DNA of 64,000 nucleotides from CAKZNE01 sp040222435 (GTDB lineage Bacteria > Bacteroidota > Bacteroidia > Flavobacteriales > Schleiferiaceae), in assembly GCA_965212245.1 (NCBI GenBank), contig OZ243107.1:2356001-2420000 (forward strand). The letters are read 5' to 3'. This document shows, in pieces, positions 1 through 8,023 of this stretch. The stretch's first letter is position 1. Every line of letters begins with the position of its first letter. Made by a program: the position numbers and the translations under genes. The notes under the pieces were generated by a model. That model made no database searches and was not told the origin of the DNA. It worked only from the letters and a program-made list of their open reading frames with translations.

Positions 1-599
1 AGGTCAAATAATTCACTTTTACCATTAACAAAAGTAAACTGTATGTGTGCATGTGGGATGGCTACCCGTTGAAATTCATCAATAATATGCCGCAGCTCTA
101 CATTGTCCGATTTCAGAAAGTTACGCCTGGCTGGAATATTATAGAAAAGGTTTTTCACCTCTATTTGAGTGCCCCTTGGGGTATTACAAAACTCCTGCGA
201 TTTTACGGTGCTCCCTTCAATTTTAAGGCAAGTACCTAATTCTTCCTTTTCCTGGCGGGTGCGAAGTTCTACCTGGGCTACCGCAGCTATAGAAGCTAAT
301 GCTTCACCGCGAAACCCTTTGGTGTGAATGGAAAATATATCCTCTGCAGATTTGATTTTGGAAGTAGCATGGCGCTCAAAAGACATACGGGTGTCTGTTT
401 CGCTCATACCCTTGCCGTTGTCAATAATCTGGATATAAGTTTTACCGGCTTCTTTAATTACAAGTGTAATTTCATCGGCACCGGCATCAATAGCATTTTC
501 AAGTAATTCTTTTACCGCTGAAGCGGGTCTTTGTACCACTTCTCCGGCAGCGATCTGGTTGGCTACGCTGTCGGGTAAGAGGTGAATAACATCGGGCAT
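1..599 (-). CDS. mutL: DNA mismatch repair protein MutL, N-terminal part (cut by window edge)
   Basis: About 199 N-terminal residues are visible on the reverse strand; the C-terminal part lies outside the window. The translation starts MPDVIHLLPDSVANQIAAGE and carries the GHKL ATPase motifs of MutL: VVQRPASAVKELLENAIDAG with the catalytic Glu and the Mg-binding Asn, DNGKGM, the KI and GFRGEALASI motifs of the ATP lid, and NLFYNIPARRNFL. MutL couples MutS mismatch recognition to strand incision and excision. The ATG at 597-599 overlaps by one base the TAA stop of the small gene upstream, so the two are probably co-transcribed. Confidence 0.96.
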   Translation of the reverse strand, partial: MPDVIHLLPDSVANQIAAGEVVQRPASAVKELLENAIDAGADEITLVIKEAGKTYIQIIDNGKGMSETDTRMSFERHATSKIKSAEDIFSIHTKGFRGEALASIAAVAQVELRTRQEKEELGTCLKIEGSTVKSQEFCNTPRGTQIEVKNLFYNIPARRNFLKSDNVELRHIIDEFQRVAIPHAHIQFTFVNGKSELFD

Positions 600-874
600 T
601 AAGAAGCTATAATTAAGTAGGTAATTAAAAACAATGCAATGGCAATGATCACCAGGCGTATGTTGGAAGAACCTACCTGTTTCCCCCTGGTCTTCTGCCA
701 GTCCTGGCGAAGCTGAGAACGGAAATCTTCGCGGGTAAGCTTTTCCGGCTCACCGGCATACTTGCGTTTCAGCTCATTCCTGCGTTCCTTCTCTTCATCA
801 TAGTAAAGAGGTTGATAATTAAAATTCCGGGCATTACCCTGTTTGAAAATAGTGGGAAGCTTAGGTGGTTCCAT
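599..874 (-). CDS. Small C-terminally anchored membrane protein, Bacteroidota-specific
   Basis: A 91-residue protein starting MEPPKLPTIFKQGNARNF. A longer in-frame start exists at 916, but the ATG at 872-874 gives the compact form. The middle is charged and helical (rich in Glu, Arg and Lys), and the last 22 residues form one hydrophobic segment (LVIIAIALFLITYLII) with almost nothing after it, so it looks tail-anchored. Similar proteins sit next to mutL in many Flavobacteriia and are often labelled riboflavin synthase subunit beta; nothing in this sequence resembles that enzyme, so I treat the label as carried over. It is translationally coupled to mutL. Function unknown. Confidence 0.7.
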   Translation of the reverse strand: MEPPKLPTIFKQGNARNFNYQPLYYDEEKERRNELKRKYAGEPEKLTREDFRSQLRQDWQKTRGKQVGSSNIRLVIIAIALFLITYLIIAS

Positions 875-1025
875 GAGCACAAATTTAAGATTTAATATAC
901 GGCATTCCGTCAACAAGACACAAATATGATTCCTATTAACAGCCCAGTATGGAATACTATTTGAACAATACTAAAACTCCCGAATTAAACTCTTTATTTT
1001 TAAGCTTGTATTAGAATTGATATTT

Positions 1026-3980
1026 ATGAAGCTGATCCCACGCTCCTTTCTCATTATTTTTTGGTGTCTGAGTTATGCCACAGCATTTGCCCAGAACGTC
1101 AAACCCTCAATTATATGGGAGGGCGATACGACCTGGGCCAGTGAAAAGCTGGCGGGAATGAGCCTGGATGAAAAGCTGGGCCAGTTGTTTATGATTGCCG
1201 CTTATTCCAATAAAGGTAAAGCGCATCAGGATGAAATCATAAACCTGGTGAAAAACGAACATATTGGAGGGCTTATTTTTTTTCAGGGTGGACCTTACCG
1301 GCAAGCCAATCTCACTAATATTTACCAGCAGGGCGCTAAAATTCCCCTCATGATAGCGATGGACGCTGAATGGGGCTTAGCTATGCGGCTGGATAGTACT
1401 TTTAAATTTCCCTGGCCTCTTACCGTAGGAGCCACCCGTGATTCCGCCCTGGCATACCGTATGGGTGCGGAAATTGCCAAACACTGCCGCAGACTGGGTG
1501 TGCATATCAACTTTGGACCGGTAACCGATATTAATACCAACCCCCAAAATCCAATCATCAATGCCCGGTCTTTTGGTGAAGATCCGGAGAATGTAACCCG
1601 TCTGAGCGAGGCGTATATGAAGGGAATGCAGGATCAGAGGGTGCTGGCCTGTGCCAAACATTTCCCCGGGCATGGAGATACAGACTCCGATTCACATAAA
1701 ACCCTGCCTACGGTAGCGCACAGTATGCAACGGCTGGACTCCATAGAATTAAAACCGTATGCGGATCTGGTAAAGACAGGTTTGGGAGCGGTAATGGCCG
1801 CGCACCTCAATGTGCCGGCTATGGACAATTCAGGAACCCCTACATCCTTATCTGGTAAAGTGATCAATGACTACCTTAAAAAGCAGATGAAATTTTCAGG
1901 ACTTGTTTTTACCGATGCTTTAAATATGAAAGGGGTATCCGGCCTCTATCCACCCGGTGAGGTAGACGTAAGGGCCTTGCTGGCCGGAAACGATGTGTTG
2001 CTTTTTTCTGAGGATGTAAAAACGGCTAAGGAAAAGATCAGGTTGGCTATAAAAGAAGAAAGAATTACCGAAGCTGAAATTGACGACCGTGTACTACGCA
2101 TTCTGATGGCGAAAAGCTGGATGGGGCTACAGCAAAAAGAGCATGTGGAGTCTAAAGATCTCATCAAAGACCTGAACCCGGAATCATCGCAGATCCTGAA
2201 CCGTGATATATACCGTAAGGCGGTTACCGTATTGATGAACCGCGAAAAGATGGTACCCGTTACTGATCTTAAGAATAAAAAAATAGCCTGTGTTACAGCC
2301 GGAGTAGATGCCGGTGATGAATTTGCTCAAACTCTGAAGTACTATACCAAAGTAGATCATTTCCGTTTAAAAGATAATAATGAGACCGAGCTGATCAATA
2401 AGCTTTCACAATACGATCTGGTTATTATGGGTGTGTACACTTCCAACGCCAACCCCTGGAAGAGTTATAAAATTTCCTCATCCATTAAAACATTTGTCAA
2501 AAGGCTTTCACTACAGAATAAAATTATCCTGAATCTGTTTGCTAACCCCTATACCTTGCGCTTTTTTGACGAAACTGAGTATGCCAATGCTTTACTGGTA
2601 AGCTACCAGAATGACCCTGATGCAGAAAGTATTGCCGCCCAGATCATTTTTGGAGCAGAAGGAGCAGAAGGACGTTTACCCGTAAGTACTACTGCTCTTT
2701 TTGGTGAGGGTTTTGGCATATCCACTCCTTCTCTGCACCGCCTTGGTTACGGTTTACCCGGTGAGGTGGGTTTGAACAGGGATGAACTGGAGAAGATAGA
2801 TCTGCTAGTGGATGAAGCTATTCGAAACCGGGCTACACCCGGATGTCAGCTTTTAGTAGCTCGAAAGGGAAAAGTTGTTTTTCACCGTACTTACGGCCAT
2901 CATACTTACTCCAAAAAACAAGCTGTATCAGAGTTTGATTTATATGACCTGGCCTCAATTACCAAAATGGCGGCCAGCCTGCCCATGATCATGAAGTTGG
3001 TGGAAGAAAATAAAATAGACCTGGATAAAACGCTGGGAGAGTATTTGCCACAAGTAAGAGGAACCAATAAGGAGAACCTGGTTATCCGTGAAATGCTATC
3101 GCACCAGGCACGCTTACGGCCCTGGATACCCTTTTATATTGAGACCCTGAGCAAAGGCGCACAATTACCGGAATATTATTCAGGCCAGCGTGATTTTAAC
3201 TTTCCCAATACGGTGGCTTCTGAACTTTACAGCACCCGCTCGGTGCGGGATACTGTACTGGCCCGTATTTATGACTCTCAACTGCTGTCTCAAAAAGAAT
3301 ATAAATACAGTGACTTGGGCTATTACCTTTTTATGGAGCTGATTGAAGAAATGGAAGGTGAATCTCTGGATGTGTTGGTAAGTAAAAACTTTTACCAGCC
3401 ATTGGGCGCTTATACTATGACATATCGCCCATTGGAGAAATTTCCGAAAAGAGAAATTGTACCCACTGAAAATGACAAGATTTTCAGGAAGCAGGAGTTG
3501 AGAGGCTATGTACATGATCAGGGAGCGGCTATGCTGGGTGGTGTAGCCGGCCATGCCGGCTTATTCTCTAATGCTAATGATTTGGCTAAGCTTATGCAAA
3601 TGTATTTGCAATACGGAACATATGGAGGTACGGAGTATTTTGATTCCGTTACCGTAAAGGAATTTACCCGCTGCCAGTATTGTGATGATGACAACAGGCG
3701 TGGTATCGGCTTTGATAAACCACAGATCAGTGGTCCTGGCCCTACTTGCGGTTGCGTATCACCACTAAGTTTTGGACATACAGGTTTTACAGGTACTATA
3801 GCATGGGCTGACCCCTCTGAAGAAATTATCTATATCTTTCTATCAAACCGGGTGCATCCCAATGCTGAAAACCGAAAATTACTTTCTTTGTCTACCCGTA
3901 CCCGAATTCAAGAAGTAATTTATAATTCCATTGAAAATGAAAATCCGGTTCGCACTCTTATCAGTGATATTCAGCCTTAG
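1026..3980 (+). CDS. Glycoside hydrolase family 3 beta-N-acetylhexosaminidase fused to a class C beta-lactamase-type serine hydrolase
   Basis: A 984-residue secreted or lipid-free envelope protein with signal peptide MKLIPRSFLIIFWCLSYATA then FAQ. Residues about 35-380 are a GH3 NagZ-like domain: KHFPGHGDTDSDSHKTLP is the family signature with the acid/base His-Asp dyad, and the Asp in FTDALNMKGV is the likely nucleophile. A GH3 C-terminal region follows to about 590. Residues about 600-960 are a beta-lactamase-like hydrolase with SITK (SxxK), YSD in the YxN position and HTG. This fusion is common in Bacteroidota and probably trims muropeptides or cell-wall sugars. The ATG at 1026 is preferred over an in-frame TTG nine bases upstream. 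It overlaps the next gene by 44 bp. Confidence 0.9.
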   Translation: MKLIPRSFLIIFWCLSYATAFAQNVKPSIIWEGDTTWASEKLAGMSLDEKLGQLFMIAAYSNKGKAHQDEIINLVKNEHIGGLIFFQGGPYRQANLTNIYQQGAKIPLMIAMDAEWGLAMRLDSTFKFPWPLTVGATRDSALAYRMGAEIAKHCRRLGVHINFGPVTDINTNPQNPIINARSFGEDPENVTRLSEAYMKGMQDQRVLACAKHFPGHGDTDSDSHKTLPTVAHSMQRLDSIELKPYADLVKTGLGAVMAAHLNVPAMDNSGTPTSLSGKVINDYLKKQMKFSGLVFTDALNMKGVSGLYPPGEVDVRALLAGNDVLLFSEDVKTAKEKIRLAIKEERITEAEIDDRVLRILMAKSWMGLQQKEHVESKDLIKDLNPESSQILNRDIYRKAVTVLMNREKMVPVTDLKNKKIACVTAGVDAGDEFAQTLKYYTKVDHFRLKDNNETELINKLSQYDLVIMGVYTSNANPWKSYKISSSIKTFVKRLSLQNKIILNLFANPYTLRFFDETEYANALLVSYQNDPDAESIAAQIIFGAEGAEGRLPVSTTALFGEGFGISTPSLHRLGYGLPGEVGLNRDELEKIDLLVDEAIRNRATPGCQLLVARKGKVVFHRTYGHHTYSKKQAVSEFDLYDLASITKMAASLPMIMKLVEENKIDLDKTLGEYLPQVRGTNKENLVIREMLSHQARLRPWIPFYIETLSKGAQLPEYYSGQRDFNFPNTVASELYSTRSVRDTVLARIYDSQLLSQKEYKYSDLGYYLFMELIEEMEGESLDVLVSKNFYQPLGAYTMTYRPLEKFPKREIVPTENDKIFRKQELRGYVHDQGAAMLGGVAGHAGLFSNANDLAKLMQMYLQYGTYGGTEYFDSVTVKEFTRCQYCDDDNRRGIGFDKPQISGPGPTCGCVSPLSFGHTGFTGTIAWADPSEEIIYIFLSNRVHPNAENRKLLSLSTRTRIQEVIYNSIENENPVRTLISDIQP

Positions 3981-4605
3981 TCTTTTAGCCCAGGAAGATT
4001 CAGCCGTAACAACTATGGCAGTAGATACTGCCATTATAAGCCGTTATCCCTCCGGGATGATCAAGTCTATGACCCATTTCAGGAATGACCGGAAAAATGG
4101 AGTATCCATAATCGTTAGTTCAAGTGGGAACATTATCCGTGAGGAGAATTTTAAAGAAGGTCAGTTTCACGGTGCCGTGAGAGTGTTTATGCAATCCGGA
4201 GAGGTGTTGGAAGAGAGCAACTACCAAAACGGTAAGTTGCATGGGCAGCACCTTAAATACTACGTAAGCGGAGATATACAGGAACGCACCAACTACACCT
4301 ATGGTATAAAAGACGGGCCGGCCCTGTGGTATTATCAAAACGGTAATAAGGTTACGGAGTATACCTATACAAACGGATCAATTGAAGGAGAAAGTAAGAC
4401 GTATTATGTGGATGGCTCCATAAAAGGTATATACCTGTATGAAGACAATGAGCGTAATGGCGTATACCGCGAGTTTTATAAATCCGGTAAAATAAGAGTA
4501 GAAGGTAAGTATAAGGATGATCTTAAAACCGGCAGGTGGAAAATTTATGATGAGGAAGGTAATGTAGCTAAGGAAGACAGGTATAAAAAGGGAGAACTAA
4601 GGTGA
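3937..4605 (+). CDS. MORN/YwqK-like repeat protein, exported
   Basis: A 222-residue protein with a signal peptide (MKIRFALLSVIFSLSLLAQ) followed by about eight repeats of roughly 20-23 residues of the pattern YYxxGxxxxxxxYxxGxxxG, for example WYYQNGNKVTEYTYTNGSIE and REFYKSGKIRVEGKYKDD. This is the MORN-like repeat of proteins labelled YwqK-family antitoxin; that label comes from one Bacillus system and nothing here supports a toxin partner. In Bacteroidota such exported repeat proteins have unknown roles. The ATG at 3937 lies inside the end of the GH3 gene, and the stop overlaps the GTG of bshA by four bases, so the three genes form one coupled operon. Confidence 0.8.
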   Translation: MKIRFALLSVIFSLSLLAQEDSAVTTMAVDTAIISRYPSGMIKSMTHFRNDRKNGVSIIVSSSGNIIREENFKEGQFHGAVRVFMQSGEVLEESNYQNGKLHGQHLKYYVSGDIQERTNYTYGIKDGPALWYYQNGNKVTEYTYTNGSIEGESKTYYVDGSIKGIYLYEDNERNGVYREFYKSGKIRVEGKYKDDLKTGRWKIYDEEGNVAKEDRYKKGELR

Positions 4606-5744
4606 ATATAGGTATAGTGTGTTATCCAACCTTTGGCGGAAGTGGAGTGTTGGCAACTGAATTAGGAAAGTACCTGGCCCGGCAGGGGCATAAGGTCCAC
4701 TTTATAACCTACAGCCAACCAGTACGACTGGATATACTGGAGGAAAACATTTATTACCATGAGGTAAACGTTCAGGATTACCCCCTTTTTCAATACCAGC
4801 CTTATGAGTTGGCCTTGTCCAGTAAAATGGTGCGGGTTACTCTTAAATATAAGCTGGATATACTGCACGTTCATTATGCTATTCCCCATGCGTATGCCGG
4901 TTTTATGGCCAAGCAGATTCTGAAAGCCGAAGGTGTGGAGATACCCATTATTACAACGCTGCATGGTACCGATATAACCCTGGTAGGTAAAAACCCATCG
5001 TATAAGCCGGCTGTAACCTTCAGTATCAATAATTCGGATGTGGTTACCTCAGTGTCTGAAAGCTTGCGTCAGGATACGCTGGATCTTTTTGACATTACCC
5101 GTGATATTAAGGTGATCCATAATTTTGTGGACCTGGAGACATACAAGTCGGATGATAATTGTAAAAATGCTTTTGCTCCGGAAGGGGAGCGGGTTATTAC
5201 CCATATCTCCAACTTCCGTAAGGTGAAACGTATTTCAGATGTAGTGGAGATATTTTACCGCATCCAGCAAAAAGAAGATGCCGTGCTCTTAATGCTGGGC
5301 GAAGGTCCTGAAAAAGAGAGAGCCCGCCAGCAGGCGCAGGAATTGGGTATTGCCGATAAAGTGAAGTTTTTAGGCAAAACCTCTGAAGTGGTCCGCGTCC
5401 TTTGTATTTCAGATTTGTTCCTGCTTCCTTCCGAAAAAGAAAGTTTCGGGTTGGCCGCTTTAGAGGCTATGGCGGCAGGTGTACCCGTTATTTCATCCAA
5501 CACAGGTGGTGTGCCGGAAGTGAATTTTGATGGAATTACCGGTTTTACGGCTGAAGTGGGTGACGTGGAAAGAATGGCAGAAAGAGCGCTGTATATACTG
5601 GAAAATGAAGCACGTTTTGCCGAGTTCAGCGGGAACGCGCGCAAACAAGCCGAAAAGTTTTCACTGGAGCGTATCGGGCCGCTCTACTTTAATTTGTACA
5701 AAGAAGCGGTAGCCAGTTCTTCCGGTTCCGTTTTACCCGCTTAA
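4602..5744 (+). CDS. bshA: N-acetyl-alpha-D-glucosaminyl L-malate synthase BshA
   Basis: A 380-residue GT4 glycosyltransferase that joins GlcNAc from UDP-GlcNAc to L-malate, the first step of bacillithiol synthesis in the cytoplasm. The N-terminus MNIGIVCYPTFGGSGVLATE is diagnostic, as are HVHYAIPHAYAGFMAKQIL, LHGTDITLVG, ISNFRKVKRI and the C-terminal nucleotide-sugar motif LLPSEKESFGLAALEAMA. Length matches the family. The start is GTG at 4602 in a GTGA overlap with the MORN-like gene; no ATG fits the conserved N-terminus. The other bsh genes are not in the window. Confidence 0.95.
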   Translation: MNIGIVCYPTFGGSGVLATELGKYLARQGHKVHFITYSQPVRLDILEENIYYHEVNVQDYPLFQYQPYELALSSKMVRVTLKYKLDILHVHYAIPHAYAGFMAKQILKAEGVEIPIITTLHGTDITLVGKNPSYKPAVTFSINNSDVVTSVSESLRQDTLDLFDITRDIKVIHNFVDLETYKSDDNCKNAFAPEGERVITHISNFRKVKRISDVVEIFYRIQQKEDAVLLMLGEGPEKERARQQAQELGIADKVKFLGKTSEVVRVLCISDLFLLPSEKESFGLAALEAMAAGVPVISSNTGGVPEVNFDGITGFTAEVGDVERMAERALYILENEARFAEFSGNARKQAEKFSLERIGPLYFNLYKEAVASSSGSVLPA

Positions 5745-5754
5745 ACGAAAGACT

Positions 5755-6105
5755 TTATCCGCCCACACGTTTTACATGATACCCTTGTTTTTTAAGGTAG
5801 TCCATAGCTTTATCACGCACATCACCCTGAATGATAATCTCACCATCTTTACTGGAACCACCTACGGCACAATGGCTTTTAAGGTCTTTAGCCAAATCTT
5901 TAAGGTCTTCATCAGGCCCTTCAAAGCCCTTTATTAAAACCGCAGTTTTACCACCACGTCCTTTTTTCTCAATATGAGCCTCCAGGTATTGTTCTGAAGG
6001 GGAGAGGCTTTCATTTTCATGATCCTCATCGGCTTCAGGCACGGAGCCGGTACTGTATACCAAACCACCCAGGTCTTCAAGACTATTTAATTTCTTCTTA
6101 CTCAT
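5755..6105 (-). CDS. SUI1/eIF1-like translation factor (YciH family)
   Basis: A 116-residue protein. The first 45 residues are acidic and variable; the rest is the SUI1 fold, with EKKGRGGKTAVLIKGFEG, a helix of Asp/Lys residues, HCAVGGSSKDGEIIIQGD and a final GYHVKRVGG. Bacterial YciH-type proteins resemble eukaryotic eIF1 and can influence start-site selection on the 30S subunit; the role in Bacteroidota is not settled. Its ATG overlaps the stop of the oxygenase gene by four bases, so it is the last gene of a coupled reverse-strand operon with the oxygenase and lipid kinase. Confidence 0.9.
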   Translation of the reverse strand: MSKKKLNSLEDLGGLVYSTGSVPEADEDHENESLSPSEQYLEAHIEKKGRGGKTAVLIKGFEGPDEDLKDLAKDLKSHCAVGGSSKDGEIIIQGDVRDKAMDYLKKQGYHVKRVGG

Positions 6106-7058
6106 TTTTTCAATCCTATTTCAGCCAGTCTCTCATTTAGGTATTCGCCTGCTGTAATGTCTTCATATTGTATAGGGTGTTCCGCATCCACACATTCATG
6201 CAGGCAATTTAATAGCATTTCAGAACGAGGGTGCAGGAAAAAAGGAATGGAGTAACGCGACTTTCCCCATTTCTCACGAGGTGGGTTCACCACACGGTGC
6301 GTGGTGCTGCGCAGTTTATTATTGGTTAAGCGTTGCAGCATATCACCCACATTCACAATAATCTGTTCTGGTAATGCTGTTACTGGTACATAGGCACCTT
6401 TTTTATTCATTACCTCCAGGCCCTCCGCACTGGCACCCATTAAAAGGGTAATGAGGTTTATGTCTTCATGTTCAGCAGCCCGGACCGCGTCTTGGGGTTC
6501 ACCAGTAATAGGTGGGTAATGGATAGGGCGTAAAATGCTGTTCCCATTATGTATACGGCTGTCAAAATAGTTTTCTTCCAACCCAAGGTATAGCGCTATC
6601 GCCCGCAACATATTCCGTCCGGCATGCTCCAGAGTCTGATAAGCTTCCTTACCCACAGCATTGAATTCAGGCAGCTCTTTGACTATAATGTTAGCCGGGT
6701 ATTCTTCTTGGATGGGGTCTTCATCTTCCACGTACTGGCCAAAGTGCCAGAATTCTTTCAGGTCGCCCGTATTACGTCCCTTGGCATGCTCCTTTCCAAA
6801 GGAAGTATACCCACGCTGTCCGGCCAGCCCGTCAATTTCATATTGATTTTTCAGGGTAGCAGGTAACTCAAAAAAGGCCTGTACCTGCTGGTATAATTGA
6901 TTGGAAAGCGTTTCACTTAAGCCATGATTCTTAACGGCTACAAAACCAATTTCCTCATAGGCCTTACCCAGCTTTTCAACAAAGGCACGTTTACGGGATG
7001 TATCTCCGGAAAGAAAATCAGAAAGGTCAACCGAAGGAATATTATGAGTGGAATCCAT
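6102..7058 (-). CDS. Isopenicillin N synthase-like 2-oxoglutarate/Fe(II) dioxygenase
   Basis: A 318-residue cytoplasmic non-heme iron oxygenase. The N-terminal DIOX_N region (IPSVDLSDFL, GFVAVKNHGLSETL) is followed by the double-stranded beta helix. Fe ligands are visible as His and Asp in AAEHEDINLITLL and the distal His in STTHRVVNPP, and the 2-oxoglutarate arm as RYSIPFFLHP (RxS). The likely ATG is at 7056-7058; a TTG two codons upstream is possible. The 5' end overlaps the lipid kinase gene by 17 bases. The substrate cannot be read from sequence; related bacterial proteins act on small molecules or make ethylene-like products. Confidence 0.9.
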   Translation of the reverse strand: MDSTHNIPSVDLSDFLSGDTSRKRAFVEKLGKAYEEIGFVAVKNHGLSETLSNQLYQQVQAFFELPATLKNQYEIDGLAGQRGYTSFGKEHAKGRNTGDLKEFWHFGQYVEDEDPIQEEYPANIIVKELPEFNAVGKEAYQTLEHAGRNMLRAIALYLGLEENYFDSRIHNGNSILRPIHYPPITGEPQDAVRAAEHEDINLITLLMGASAEGLEVMNKKGAYVPVTALPEQIIVNVGDMLQRLTNNKLRSTTHRVVNPPREKWGKSRYSIPFFLHPRSEMLLNCLHECVDAEHPIQYEDITAGEYLNERLAEIGLKK

Positions 7059-7944
7059 CTTCAAAAACTTTGGGCGCTAAGATATTCAATGCGCCCGGCA
7101 AAACCTTAAAGTGAATCTTTTTTCCAAGTTTAAAGGGTTCACCATCCAGGTGTACTTTCTTACTTTTTTGTTTTACAATTACCTCATTGGTACGAAAAAT
7201 ATCGGAGTAGCGAGAGTCCTCAATATTTTTACTGAAGAGTTGCATAGCGACCATAGGGACAGCAAAACCGGGGAATTTATCCAGAATGCTTACATCCATA
7301 AGCCCATCGGAGATTGAAGCTTTAGGTGCTATAAAAGCATTGTTGCCAAACTGAGATCCATTGGCAAAACTGATGAGTAAAGCCCGCTTTTTAAAAGAAC
7401 CGGTAGGCGTTTGTAATTTGTATTTTTTGGGTTTGTAACGGTGCCATTGGCTTAGTACGCTTTGCACATAAGTTAAAAATCCACGGGTGGGTTTTTGAGC
7501 AAAGTCATGTGCCACCCTGGCGTCATAACCTACACCCGCCACGTTAAAGAAGGGGATGTTATTGGCGGTGCATACGTCTATTTGGACTTTCTTGCTTTCG
7601 TGTAAACTATGAATAGCTTTCAACGGATTAGTGGGGATCTGCAGGTGCCGGCCCAGGCCGTTTCCTGAACCTATGGGAATAATCCCCAGGGTAGTATCCG
7701 TATGAATAAGACCACAGGCCGTTTCATTTACCGTACCATCTCCGCCAACGGCTACTACCAGATCCATTTTATTTTCAGCCGCCTCCATGGCAATATCTGT
7801 GGCATGCGAAGGCCCTTTGGTAAATTCAATGTGATAATCAAACTGAGCTCTGGATACTTCACTTTTCAGTTGTTCAATCAATTTGGCCTTATCACGAGTA
7901 CCGCTGATGGGGTTAACAATAAAAAGCGTTTTCTGTGGATTCAT
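7042..7944 (-). CDS. Diacylglycerol kinase-family (YegS/DgkB-like) lipid kinase
   Basis: A 300-residue soluble lipid kinase. It opens with FIVNPISGTRDKAKLIEQL, followed by VVAVGGDGTVNETACGLIH (the DAGK nucleotide-binding GGDGT motif) and LGIIPIGSGNGLGRHL, and later the C-terminal beta-sandwich with KKVHLDGEPFKLGKK. It should phosphorylate diacylglycerol or a related lipid at the inner membrane face using ATP; which lipid cannot be told. It heads the reverse-strand operon of lipid kinase, 2OG oxygenase and SUI1-like factor, which overlap one another. Confidence 0.92.
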   Translation of the reverse strand: MNPQKTLFIVNPISGTRDKAKLIEQLKSEVSRAQFDYHIEFTKGPSHATDIAMEAAENKMDLVVAVGGDGTVNETACGLIHTDTTLGIIPIGSGNGLGRHLQIPTNPLKAIHSLHESKKVQIDVCTANNIPFFNVAGVGYDARVAHDFAQKPTRGFLTYVQSVLSQWHRYKPKKYKLQTPTGSFKKRALLISFANGSQFGNNAFIAPKASISDGLMDVSILDKFPGFAVPMVAMQLFSKNIEDSRYSDIFRTNEVIVKQKSKKVHLDGEPFKLGKKIHFKVLPGALNILAPKVFEDGFHS

Positions 7945-8023
7945 CGGTGGCTAAAGTATTCTTTGCTTGTTAACTAATCATTATGAAATATGGGTATTTT
8001 TGGGCACCCAATACAAACGGTTT

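Noticed and set aside
3180..3554. Reverse-strand frame of 124 codons inside the GH3 fusion gene
   Set aside because: Antisense shadow of the serine hydrolase domain; it has no start context or family resemblance.
3937..4605. Toxin-antitoxin label for the MORN-like protein
   Set aside because: It has an export signal and no toxin neighbour, so an antitoxin role is unlikely.
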